Below, piece after piece: positions 6,337 to 13,185 of a stretch of DNA of 33,365 nucleotides (its first letter is position 1; each line of letters begins with the position of its first letter). The notes under the pieces were generated by a model. The model saw nothing but the letters and a program-made list of their open reading frames with translations, ran no database searches and had not been told where the DNA came from. The translations under genes were made by a program, and so were the position numbers. Origin of the DNA: a virus; IMG/VR virus record IMGVR_UViG_3300017634_000004, positions 1 through 33,365 of that record; one strand, given 5' to 3'.

Positions 6337-6996
6337 CTAGCCTCGTGGTGGCCGGAATCCAGCGGCGCGGGCTTGTTCTTCACTTTCAAAGCATTGCTCG
6401 GGAACGACTCGGCTATATGACGGCGATGATTCGACGTGATAAATGCGCTCACCCTTGCTCGTGACGTTCCCTTTCACGATGCACGGCCCCGTTCTCGGTG
6501 CGGGCTCTGGCTCTGCCGCCTCTGGATTTCTGAACGCTGCCGGGTCTCCAAATCCGTGCGCCCATGCGCCCCGGTTCTCAGATCGTGCGCTGTCCTCTTC
6601 TGCCACATAATCGAGGCTGTAGCGACGGAACGCCATTGCGTGACCCGTCCACACCATAGCTGCAGACAGGTCCATTCCACGCGCACGACAGACGGCAACA
6701 GAGCGTTCATATCTGTCCTTGGTGCGCTCTTGGCAGATCACAAGTGGCGCGCGCTCAATAAGCATCTGCAGAATTTGGGTGGCTTGTTCGCCGCACGGAG
6801 CTGTTCCACAAAGCTGCTTACTCTCGGGCGCGTCTATTCCCCAAAGCCTGATCGTATCGGATCCAATCTTGATCGTGTCGCCGTCCACTACGGTCGCTTG
6901 ACCTACTATGCTCTTGCCTTGTGATTGTGCCTTAGAAGGGCTCGGCCCGATAGCCGCCAAGCACAATACCGGCAACAGAAATGCTGACATGCGCAT
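6337..6996 (-). CDS. Secreted thermonuclease (SNase-like)
   Basis: A 219-aa staphylococcal-nuclease-fold protein (PF00565) that would cut DNA/RNA using Ca2+. Residues 3-23 (MSAFLLPVLCLAAIGPSPSKA) are a signal peptide with an A-x-A-type end, so export to the periplasm or outside is likely. Active-site residues are present: D40 in VDGDT, R50, D55 and E58 in RLWGIDAPES, and R98 in DRYERSVA. The last 50 residues form a small Cys-containing domain (CIVKGNVTSKGERIYH ... GFRPP) seen in other alphaproteobacterial SNase proteins. AGGAGG lies eight bases before the ATG at 6996, inside the end of the repressor gene, which it overlaps by 65 bases; the two are therefore one operon expressed in the lysogen. 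Confidence 0.92.
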   Translation of the reverse strand: MRMSAFLLPVLCLAAIGPSPSKAQSQGKSIVGQATVVDGDTIKIGSDTIRLWGIDAPESKQLCGTAPCGEQATQILQMLIERAPLVICQERTKDRYERSVAVCRARGMDLSAAMVWTGHAMAFRRYSLDYVAEEDSARSENRGAWAHGFGDPAAFRNPEAAEPEPAPRTGPCIVKGNVTSKGERIYHVESSPSYSRVVPEQCFESEEQARAAGFRPPRG

Positions 6997-7648
6997 CGTC
7001 TTCGCCTCCTATCTTTATTGGTTTATTCCATCTTGAATTATTGCTCTCACCAACAAGGTGAAAAGCGCCGTCTATCTCAATCACCCTCTTGACTGTCCGC
7101 TCCATCAAGCCGCCGTCAACGCTTCTGGCCACAACCACGAGCTGGCCCAGCCTGAGTTCTGGCGCATAGATGACATCCAGAACCAAAAGCATCGACCCAC
7201 TTGGATAAAGGCGGTCTATGCTGTCTCCTACAACTTCTTCAACCCACTGCCGGCCAATTGGAAAGCGCGGATCGGCTGTAATTCGAGCCCAGCCGATTGG
7301 TTCGTCTGCTTCCTCGACCTTATAGAAGCTACCAGCTTGCACGCGAAAGCGGATTGGCAGGCCCTTTTCTTCTGATGGTGCTCCTGTGCGTGGCGCAGGT
7401 GCTTCGCCCTGGTCGTCGTCATCGCCAGTCAGATAGGCCACAGAAACACCTAGCGCCTGTGCTAGTTTTGTCAGTGTGTCCATGCGCGGATTCTTTGACC
7501 TGCCGCTCAAGATCATGCGCACGGCTTCCCGGCCACCCCCAATCGCTAGTGAAAGTGCAGATGGTGAAATGTCTTGCTCGGCCATGAGCTGTTCAAGGCG
7601 GTTAACGAGTATGGTCATGAATTTTTCGTAAGTGATTGCCTGCCGCAT
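6932..7648 (-). CDS. CI-like phage repressor with S24 peptidase domain
   Basis: A 238-aa lysogeny repressor. Residues about 12-75 are an HTH_3 DNA-binding domain (SPSALSLAIGGGREAVRMIL, then a second helix pair); after an acidic linker comes a LexA/CI-type S24 domain. The self-cleavage site Ala105-Gly106 (VQAGSF), catalytic Ser143 (VVGDSID) and Lys187 (TVKRV) are all present, with spacings close to lambda CI. It should bind the GCGTAA-N4-TTACGC operators and be cut on RecA activation. The start could also be the ATG at 7618 (MTILVNRLEQ); neither has a clear ribosome binding site. Co-transcribed with the nuclease. Confidence 0.93.
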   Translation of the reverse strand: MRQAITYEKFMTILVNRLEQLMAEQDISPSALSLAIGGGREAVRMILSGRSKNPRMDTLTKLAQALGVSVAYLTGDDDDQGEAPAPRTGAPSEEKGLPIRFRVQAGSFYKVEEADEPIGWARITADPRFPIGRQWVEEVVGDSIDRLYPSGSMLLVLDVIYAPELRLGQLVVVARSVDGGLMERTVKRVIEIDGAFHLVGESNNSRWNKPIKIGGEDDAHVSISVAGIVLGGYRAEPF

Positions 7649-7674
7649 TGTCGCGATTTGCAGTTTTTTTCATA

Positions 7675-7690
7675 GCGTAACGTTTTGCGC
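7675..7690. promoter_or_regulatory. Operator OR2
   Basis: GCGTAACGTTTTGCGC, the operator pattern with one mismatch in the right arm. Centre 24 bases from OR1, about the spacing of adjacent lambda operators, which would let two repressor dimers contact each other. It lies between the repressor start and PR, so it may also control repressor synthesis. Confidence 0.72.
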
Positions 7691-7692
7691 AG

Positions 7693-7719
7693 TTGACAGC
7701 GTAAAATATTACGCATAAT
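7693..7719 (+). promoter_or_regulatory. PR: rightward early promoter
   Basis: TTGACA (7693-7698) is a perfect -35 box; CATAAT (7714-7719) is a near-perfect -10 with 15-base spacing (shifted alternatives give 16 or 17). The operator fills the spacer. The downstream ATG at 7728 begins about where transcription should start, so the mRNA is probably leaderless. Confidence 0.75.
7699..7714. promoter_or_regulatory. Operator OR1
   Basis: GCGTAAAATATTACGC, a perfect 16-base inverted repeat (GCGTAA-AATA-TTACGC apart from the central four bases) between the -35 and -10 boxes of PR. The best copy of the four operator sites and the likely tightest repressor site. Confidence 0.82.
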
Positions 7720-7727
7720 CATTAGGC

Positions 7728-7958
7728 ATGACCGATGACCCTATCCAATCATTTATAGCCGACTGCGACTCTTTCTGTGCCAAGCATGGAATCTCCCGCG
7801 GTCGCTTGAGCACAATCATTCTGTCTGGTGGTGATCGCTTAGATAAGATCGCCAGCAAGAAATCATCGCCAACATACAAGACATTGGCCGAGGCACGCGA
7901 GCGCCTAGTCCAGCTTGATGTTGAGCGCTCCGAAATGGCCAAGCGGGAAACCGCATAA
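7728..7958 (+). CDS. Cro-like helix-turn-helix regulator
   Basis: A 76-aa protein, first gene under PR and divergent from the repressor, the classic position of cro. Its centre has an HTH look (FCAKHGISRGRLSTIILSGG), followed by a basic stretch and a helical tail (AEARERLVQLDVERSEMA). It would bind the same operators to shut off repressor synthesis. No ribosome binding site precedes the ATG, which agrees with a leaderless transcript. Function is inferred mostly from position and the HTH pattern. Confidence 0.72.
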   Translation: MTDDPIQSFIADCDSFCAKHGISRGRLSTIILSGGDRLDKIASKKSSPTYKTLAEARERLVQLDVERSEMAKRETA

Positions 7959-8161
7959 TGGCCAACACCAACCCCGACCAGCAGCGCGAACGCAACGCCC
8001 GGGCCGAGCAAGCCGTATTGGGCGCTAATGCGGTCCGTATCGCTCGCCTGCGTGCCTGTTGCGCGCCTCTCGCTGTCGTTGGTGTCGGTGTCGCTCATTC
8101 GCCAGACCTTTGCCCGTCGTGCAAGTCACACGCGGCGGCTCTCAGGTGGGGGCCGAAATGA
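7958..8161 (+). CDS. Hypothetical protein (67 aa)
   Basis: Not recognised. Starts MANTNPDQQRERNARAEQAV; charged N-terminal helix, a short hydrophobic stretch (APLAVVGVGVA) and a CPSC motif near the C-terminus. The ATG overlaps the cro-like stop (TAATG) and its stop overlaps the next ATG (ATGA), supporting translation in this frame rather than in the long opposite-strand frame. Confidence 0.5.
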   Translation: MANTNPDQQRERNARAEQAVLGANAVRIARLRACCAPLAVVGVGVAHSPDLCPSCKSHAAALRWGPK

Positions 8162-8502
8162 ATAACCAAGATCACAAGTTCGGGCTGGCTATCCTTGCCC
8201 CTGACCCGCGCGCTGTCACGGGGAAAAATGCTTATGCTGCCCCAATGGGTCAAGTCGGTGCCAGTCCCGCAACATGGGAATCCGACAAAGCACAAGAAAG
8301 CGCGCTTCAAGTTTCCTCGAACCCTCGACCCTCCATCGACGGTTTGCCCTGCGCCACGTCCCCCGGCGCACACCTGACTGGGGGCGGCATCAGCAACCGC
8401 TCCCAGTCCTTTTCTCTCCAATCTGGCCACGCACTCTCTCACAAGCTGGCCAGCCGTTTTCCAAGTCAAGTCATTGCTCCTTTTCATGGTCTTGAATCAT
8501 GA
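8158..8502 (+). CDS. Hypothetical low-complexity protein (114 aa)
   Basis: Not recognised. Composition is rich in Ser, Pro, Gly and Ala with no clear secondary structure, e.g. MNNQDHKFGLAILAPDPRAV at the start. The support is positional: its ATG overlaps the preceding stop, and its own stop (8500-8502) overlaps an ATG at 8499. If it is not coding, this stretch of about 340 bases would be the only gene-free gap in the rightward region. I see no terminator, RNA gene or repeat in it. Confidence 0.42.
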   Translation: MNNQDHKFGLAILAPDPRAVTGKNAYAAPMGQVGASPATWESDKAQESALQVSSNPRPSIDGLPCATSPGAHLTGGGISNRSQSFSLQSGHALSHKLASRFPSQVIAPFHGLES

Positions 8503-8513
8503 TGGAGCAAACG

Positions 8514-8885
8514 ATGACCAATTACTTTCCGCGAAACCGGAACAAAATATCTGACGCGCCAACCCGATTTTTCGGCTGGATCGTGTCCAACTATGGCGGC
8601 GCGAAACAATATGCGCGGTCAACGAACGTCTCTCCGGCAATGGCTGAGAAGAGGCGTCAAGGTGTGGTGCCAGAGTCCTTTCTAATCGAGCAAGCCAAGC
8701 TGACACGCGAGAAGGGCCCATCGTGGTTCTTTGAAACTTTCGCGTTCGAGCTGGCGGCGTTCACAGCGGAAAAAGAAGAGGAAGCACGCCATGCAAGAGC
8801 GGCTTTTGAGAATTTGCGAAAATCTAATCAGAGCCGCGCGCTCGATGCTTGCGACAAAACTTTATGGGATCGCGCGGAAGATTGA
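8514..8885 (+). CDS. Hypothetical early protein (123 aa)
   Basis: Starts MTNYFPRNRNKISDAPTRFF. I choose the ATG at 8514 because GGAG lies six bases before it; ATGs at 8499 and 8502 in the same frame are alternatives, the first overlapping the upstream stop. The middle (KQYARSTNVSPAMAEKRRQG) resembles the recognition part of an HTH, and the C-terminus is a charged helix (AEKEEEARHARAAFENLRKS). It may be a small regulator of replication or transcription; family not recognised. Confidence 0.62.
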   Translation: MTNYFPRNRNKISDAPTRFFGWIVSNYGGAKQYARSTNVSPAMAEKRRQGVVPESFLIEQAKLTREKGPSWFFETFAFELAAFTAEKEEEARHARAAFENLRKSNQSRALDACDKTLWDRAED

Positions 8886-8894
8886 GGGGAAGTG

Positions 8895-9641
8895 ATGACG
8901 TTCCATGATTTTAACCTGAAAGTCCCAGTCGCAACCGTGCCAGAACACAAGGCGCGGCTTATCCGAGACGGCATCACGCGCAACGAATATCGCAGCCGGT
9001 TTGGCATGGATGAGGCGAGCGAGCGCTATTTCCAGCACCATGAAGAAGGCAATAAGCTGCTAAAGAGCATGGAAAAGGCCGCACCAAAGCCGCGCGAAAA
9101 GTTCACCATCCAAGAGCTAATTCTTGACACGCTTATCCAGCGCAGAGAGGGCTTGAACGCTGAGGAAATCTCGCGTTTGCTCGTCATGAATAAGCGGGTC
9201 ATTCAGAACGCGCTGTCGATCCTGAAAAATGAAGGCCAAGTGCGCGGCGAGCGATTCCCTGGCTCTTTGAAGGCTGGCCTGCATTGGTTTGCTACGGCGT
9301 CGGCAATGCCAGCAAAAGAGCAACACCACGGCATCAGCGACTTTTACCCGACCGTGATCGACATTCAAAAGGTCACGGCGGTTGCTTTCCAATCGTCATT
9401 CCGCGCCATTATGTCGGAAAGCCGTTCGCCTTCGGTGGTGCGTGCAAGGTTTGCCGCCATCTATCTAGCCGAAAAGCTCAAGAAGCTGTCCACCACGGAC
9501 CTAGCGCGTCGGTTTGCGCGGCAGGATCACACTACGGTTATCCACGCACTCAAGCGCGCTCGTGAGTTTATCCGGCTTGAGCCCGACTTTGCGGCGAAGG
9601 TGGATGCTGCTGAGGCTGAATTGGCGAAGGGGCGGAAATGA
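8895..9641 (+). CDS. DnaA domain IV-like replication initiator
   Basis: A 248-aa protein. Residues 70-130 are a winged-helix domain (LNAEEISRLLVMNKRVIQNA). Residues 153-228 match the DNA-binding domain IV of DnaA: IDIQKVTAVAF, SPSVVRARFAAIYLAEKL, then the DHTTV signature at 211-215 in RRFARQDHTTVIHALKRA. DnaA's ATPase domain is absent. It would recognise origin sequences and recruit the phage helicase encoded downstream. The ATG at 8895 has GAGGGGA a few bases upstream; a GTG at 8892 is possible. The layout (initiator, RusA, helicase) is a phage replication module. Confidence 0.83.
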   Translation: MTFHDFNLKVPVATVPEHKARLIRDGITRNEYRSRFGMDEASERYFQHHEEGNKLLKSMEKAAPKPREKFTIQELILDTLIQRREGLNAEEISRLLVMNKRVIQNALSILKNEGQVRGERFPGSLKAGLHWFATASAMPAKEQHHGISDFYPTVIDIQKVTAVAFQSSFRAIMSESRSPSVVRARFAAIYLAEKLKKLSTTDLARRFARQDHTTVIHALKRAREFIRLEPDFAAKVDAAEAELAKGRK

Positions 9642-10015
9642 TCCACCTGCCTTATCCTCCATCCGTCAACCGCCTGTATCGATCAATCAATGGCCGTTCG
9701 ATTCTGTCGAAGATTGGCCGTGATTACTATCGCGACGTGGTGCCAATTGCTGAGGCGTCGGGAATCAATATTCGAGGGCCTTATGCGCTGTCGATCACCG
9801 CGCACCGCCCAGACCGTCGCAAGCGCGACATTGGCAATCTGGAAAAGATCGTAAGCGACACGCTGACAAAGGCGGGCGTGATCGAGGACGATTCCCTGTG
9901 CGAGATCATCATTTCTCGCTGGTCTTGTTCTGGCGTTGCCGTGGCTTTGAAGCGCGACGGTCTGTCAGCCCTTCCAATCATCCAAGTCGAATTAGGGGCT
10001 CCTAATGCCAATTGA
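9638..10015 (+). CDS. rusA: RusA-family Holliday junction resolvase
   Basis: A 125-aa homologue of RusA, which cuts Holliday junctions as a dimer. N-terminal PYPPSVNRLYR is typical of the family; acidic residues D59, D64, D74 and the D84-D85 pair lie in the conserved block HRPDRRKRDIGNLEKIV to AGVIEDDS, which holds the Mg2+ site. Length is normal (about 120 aa). The ATG overlaps the stop of the DnaA-like gene (ATGA). It would resolve branched DNA made by ERF/exonuclease recombination before packaging. Confidence 0.93.
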   Translation: MIHLPYPPSVNRLYRSINGRSILSKIGRDYYRDVVPIAEASGINIRGPYALSITAHRPDRRKRDIGNLEKIVSDTLTKAGVIEDDSLCEIIISRWSCSGVAVALKRDGLSALPIIQVELGAPNAN

Positions 10016-10268
10016 CACCTTAATCCCCGTTGAGTGCCAGACGGACGAATACCGCGTCAACAAGGCCCTGGAGGCATTGGACGAGGCCGACACGCATGAC
10101 GCGCTAGGACGGGCTTGGAAGCGCACACAAGACCTGCGCGACCATCTGACAGCCGAATACGACCGGGGCAATATGGACGCTTGGCAATTGGCTAAGAAGC
10201 TGCATCGCGCGCTCTATTCACGACAATTCCAGATCGGACAAAACGATGCAAGCGCCGCGCAATCTTGA
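10005..10268 (+). CDS. Hypothetical helical protein (87 aa)
   Basis: Starts MPIDTLIPVECQTDEYRVNK; acidic and predicted helical throughout, without membrane segment. Overlaps rusA by 11 bases and the helicase gene by 23 bases, so the trio is tightly packed. Its place immediately before a DnaB-type helicase gene could suit a helicase-associated factor, but there is no sequence evidence for loader activity (no ATPase motif). Confidence 0.62.
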   Translation: MPIDTLIPVECQTDEYRVNKALEALDEADTHDALGRAWKRTQDLRDHLTAEYDRGNMDAWQLAKKLHRALYSRQFQIGQNDASAAQS

Positions 10269-11658
10269 AGCCGAGCAAAGCCTGCTTGGTGCGATTATCT
10301 ATGACGCCTCGCTGCTGGATGATCTGACGCTCATTCGGGCATCGCATTTTTTCGACCCGGTTCACGGTCGCTTGTTTGAGGCGGTCAAGACGCGGCATCA
10401 GGCTAACGAGTTGGTGGACGTGATTACACTTGCGACGGCGTTTGAGTGTGATGATGGCCTAAAGCAGATTGGCGGCCGGAATTACTTGGCAACGCTATTG
10501 ATTGAAGCCTGCGACGGTCACGCTGCGCCGGATTATGCCAAGATCGTAACCGATATGGCCGCACGTCGGGCTATCATTGCGGCTTGTCAAGATGGCGTGG
10601 CTAAGGCGTCGAATGTGGCTTTGTCGGATAGCTCTGAAGCCTCACGCATTGCCGCTGAGATTGAGGGCGCGCTGCAACGCATTGAAGATGTTAGCGCGGC
10701 GGGTGCTGGGGTTCTGGCCTCTCGCATTGCTGGGAACCTGACTTCCCTGCTTCAAAGCAAGGTGGACGGCAAAGAATGGGACTTGCTGACGTTTGGCCTA
10801 CCTGAGATCGACCAGATGCTTGGGCCAGTGGGTAAGAATGACGTCATCATCCTTGGTGGCCGGACGTCTATGGGCAAGTCAGCGGTCGCGCAACAGATGG
10901 CGCAGATGATTGCTGAAAAGGGCCATGGCGTCGCGTTCTTTGCGATGGAGATGTCAGAGGATCAAATGGCCGCGCGTCTGTTGTCCTCCTATTCGACCGC
11001 GCCATTAGCTTATAGCGACATCGCACGCGGCAAGATCAGCAAATACGATATGCCAGCCATTCGCGATGCCGAACGCAAGATTGGCACCCTACCCATCATA
11101 TTTGACCACAGAGGCGGTTTGCGGCCTTCCGAGGTCATTGCAGCCTGCCGGAAGTTTAAGCGCTCTATGGCCGCACAAGGCGTTGAATTGCGGCTACTGG
11201 TTCTCGATCACATTGGCCTCATGTCATCTGATGAAGCAACCTCAAACGATTACGCCCGCATGTCTAGCGTCGCCCGCAAACTGAAAGAGATTGCTAAGGC
11301 CGTGGGATGCGCTGTGCTGGCCTGCACCCAGATCAACCGTGAAGGGGAGAAGCGGGACGGCAATCGGCCTACACGCGCCGATCTGAGGGACAGCGGGCAT
11401 ATTGAAGAGATAGCCGACGCAATCATCCTGACATATCGCCCCGCCTATTACACGCAACGCAATCCCCCGCGCGATGAGGCGGACCTCGAAGATCACGAAA
11501 AATGGCGCAACAAGCTCGAGCGTGAAAAGCACCGCCTGGAATTGATTTTTGACAAGGTTCGCATGGGGTCTACTGGCTGTATCGACGTCTGGTTCGACCC
11601 CGCAACAACGCGCATGCGGTCGAATAAGTTTCGCGTTGTCGATGGGGGCAAGGCATGA
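10246..11658 (+). CDS. dnaB: Replicative DNA helicase (DnaB family)
   Basis: A 470-aa hexameric 5'-3' helicase that would unwind the phage replication fork. N-terminal domain begins RNLEAEQSLLGAIIYDASLL, the standard DnaB opening. The RecA-fold domain has Walker A GGRTSMGKSA at about 204-213, the FFAMEMSEDQMAARLL motif, Walker B LLVLDHIGLM near 318, the TQINREGEKR motif and the final ADLRDSGHIEEIADAII block with the arginine finger region. Length matches bacterial DnaB (about 470 aa). A phage-borne helicase means the phage need not steal the host enzyme. Confidence 0.96.
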   Translation: MQAPRNLEAEQSLLGAIIYDASLLDDLTLIRASHFFDPVHGRLFEAVKTRHQANELVDVITLATAFECDDGLKQIGGRNYLATLLIEACDGHAAPDYAKIVTDMAARRAIIAACQDGVAKASNVALSDSSEASRIAAEIEGALQRIEDVSAAGAGVLASRIAGNLTSLLQSKVDGKEWDLLTFGLPEIDQMLGPVGKNDVIILGGRTSMGKSAVAQQMAQMIAEKGHGVAFFAMEMSEDQMAARLLSSYSTAPLAYSDIARGKISKYDMPAIRDAERKIGTLPIIFDHRGGLRPSEVIAACRKFKRSMAAQGVELRLLVLDHIGLMSSDEATSNDYARMSSVARKLKEIAKAVGCAVLACTQINREGEKRDGNRPTRADLRDSGHIEEIADAIILTYRPAYYTQRNPPRDEADLEDHEKWRNKLEREKHRLELIFDKVRMGSTGCIDVWFDPATTRMRSNKFRVVDGGKA

Positions 11659-12500
11659 GCAAGAGAAACTTCTACATCCCATTTTATCCATCAGACTGGC
11701 TCACTGGCGTGGCAGACATGACGCCAGTTGAGGCTGGAATCTACATCAACATTCTGGCGATGATTTACGATCTGGGTGGGCCAATTAAGGCAGACCATGC
11801 GCGTCTGGCGCGGCGTATGAATTGCTCAAAAAGCACGTTTACGGCCACGGTCATCGGATTATGTGCGGCAAAGAAGCTCATCGTAAAAGATGGGCTGATT
11901 ACGAACGAAAGAGCGCAGATTGAGCTCGAAAAAAGAAGCAAAAAAAGAGATAGTGCCTCAGCTAGTGCTAATGAACGATGGTCAAAAAACGAAACAAAAT
12001 CAAATGACGGTTCATGCGAACGCATTGCGAACGCATCCGAAACGCAATGCTATTTAGAGTTACAGTTAGAAAAAAAGAAAGAACAGTCGAAAACCGACGA
12101 GCTGCCACCCGCCAAAACACCATCCGAAAGCGCCTTCAAACAAGCAGTTGCGGCACAGTCCAAGCTAGGCCGTTCAAGACTAAAAAAAGCGACGGCATGG
12201 TCACTCTGGCAACGGCTCTCAAAGCAACACGGGGAAGATCGATTGCTCGCGGCCTACCTGCGCTATCTGGCAACCGACCTCGACGCCAAGCGCGATGACG
12301 GGGCCTACCAATCCGGCTTGCAAGTCTGGCTCAAGGAAAAGGCCGACCAATGGCTGGAGCAAGTCGTTCGTCGGTCCAAGCCAGTCGACGTCGACCTCCT
12401 GCGCGGCATGATCCAAACCCGTGACGCCTCACCCTCATTCGCTTGGCCAGAAGATCGGGTCGGCATGACAGAAGCAGAAGCCCGAAAAATGATCGCCTAA
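11655..12500 (+). CDS. DUF1376 (YdaU-like) replication-associated protein
   Basis: A 281-aa protein. The first 90 residues are the DUF1376 domain (FYIPFYPSDWLTGVADMTPVEAGIY ... a winged-helix-like part), found beside replication genes in many prophages. A charged, low-complexity linker follows (ELEKRSKKRDSASAS...), then a C-terminal helical domain (residues about 160-245, AWSLWQRLSKQHGEDRLLAA). Domain layout resembles lambda O/DnaD-type primosome factors: DNA binding first, helicase contact last; this role is inferred. ATGA overlap with dnaB. The linker coding region has several A-runs. Confidence 0.8.
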   Translation: MSKRNFYIPFYPSDWLTGVADMTPVEAGIYINILAMIYDLGGPIKADHARLARRMNCSKSTFTATVIGLCAAKKLIVKDGLITNERAQIELEKRSKKRDSASASANERWSKNETKSNDGSCERIANASETQCYLELQLEKKKEQSKTDELPPAKTPSESAFKQAVAAQSKLGRSRLKKATAWSLWQRLSKQHGEDRLLAAYLRYLATDLDAKRDDGAYQSGLQVWLKEKADQWLEQVVRRSKPVDVDLLRGMIQTRDASPSFAWPEDRVGMTEAEARKMIA

Positions 12501-12576
12501 CCTTGCCAACCCCCGCAAATCCCACTAGCCGCGTTGATGGGCAAACCTTCGACGGGCCAACCAAGGACCGCGAAAC

Positions 12577-13185
12577 ATGCAAATCGATCTCTGTCTCGCC
12601 GTGGTGCACAAAACGCTCAACGTGCCGCCAGATCAAATCATGGGGCCGAAGCGGGGTGGCGCTTTGACTACCCGAGCCCGTGCGGTGACCGCCTATCTCG
12701 CCTCAACCGAGTGCGGCATGTCAGACCAAACCATTGCCGATCACATGAAGCGCGACCGGGCATCTGTCACGCACATGCTCAAACTGGTGGAATCCATTCG
12801 CGACCATGAACAGATCGACCAATGGCTAGACCAAATCACGACGCGCGCACTCAACCCGCCTGCCCCATGCGAGACGACGCTGAACCTGCTTCTGACGACC
12901 AATTCAGACGACCTACTAGGCGCGCGACCTACCCCCACCAACGACACACCCTTGCCGTGGGGCGCAGATAAGGCTCTGGCGGCATTAGCGGCCAAATATG
13001 ATACAACCCCCCGTAAATTGATTTCTCGCGCCTGTAGGCCGTTTATGAGGCACGAGGCATGGCAAGCGCTCTACCAATTCACGTCACCCGCTGGGCGGCG
13101 TATATTCACACAAGATCGAATTGCCGCTCTCTCGGGTGTTTCCAAGATGGCGGTGTCTAGGGCTTTGAGGCAGGTGCAGCGATGA
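12577..13185 (+). CDS. Second DnaA domain IV-like protein with C-terminal HTH
   Basis: A 202-aa protein. Residues 5-75 fit the helical pattern of DnaA domain IV (VVHKTLNVPPDQIMGPKRGG, TRARAVTAYLASTECGMSDQ, then RDRASVTHMLKLVESI), but the signature DHTTV is degraded to DRASV at 60-64. Residues about 177-202 form a separate HTH (FTQDRIAALSGVSKMAVSRA). AAGGA precedes the ATG. Lying last in the early region and overlapping the small terminase gene, it could be a regulator switching to late expression or a second origin-binding protein; both are inference. Confidence 0.68.
   Translation: MQIDLCLAVVHKTLNVPPDQIMGPKRGGALTTRARAVTAYLASTECGMSDQTIADHMKRDRASVTHMLKLVESIRDHEQIDQWLDQITTRALNPPAPCETTLNLLLTTNSDDLLGARPTPTNDTPLPWGADKALAALAAKYDTTPRKLISRACRPFMRHEAWQALYQFTSPAGRRIFTQDRIAALSGVSKMAVSRALRQVQR

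Noticed and set aside
7709-8098. Long minus-strand reading frame (129 aa) opposite the cro-like gene
   Set aside because: It runs through PR and the operators, has no family pattern, and the plus-strand genes there are joined by start/stop overlaps.
8095-8487. Minus-strand frame of 130 aa opposite the orphan gene
   Set aside because: Its start looks gene-like (MKRSNDLTWKTAGQLV) but the rest does not, it would stand alone against the rightward transcript, and it has no promoter in view.
9535-9548. DnaA-box-like TTATCCACG inside the DnaA-like gene
   Set aside because: It encodes the conserved TVIHA residues of the protein, so the match to TTATNCACA is explained by coding; no further boxes cluster around it.
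11930-12090. A-runs in the DUF1376 gene linker as possible slippage sites
   Set aside because: The frame is continuous and the protein reads through in one piece; Lys/Glu-rich linkers naturally give A-runs, and no second domain lies in another frame.
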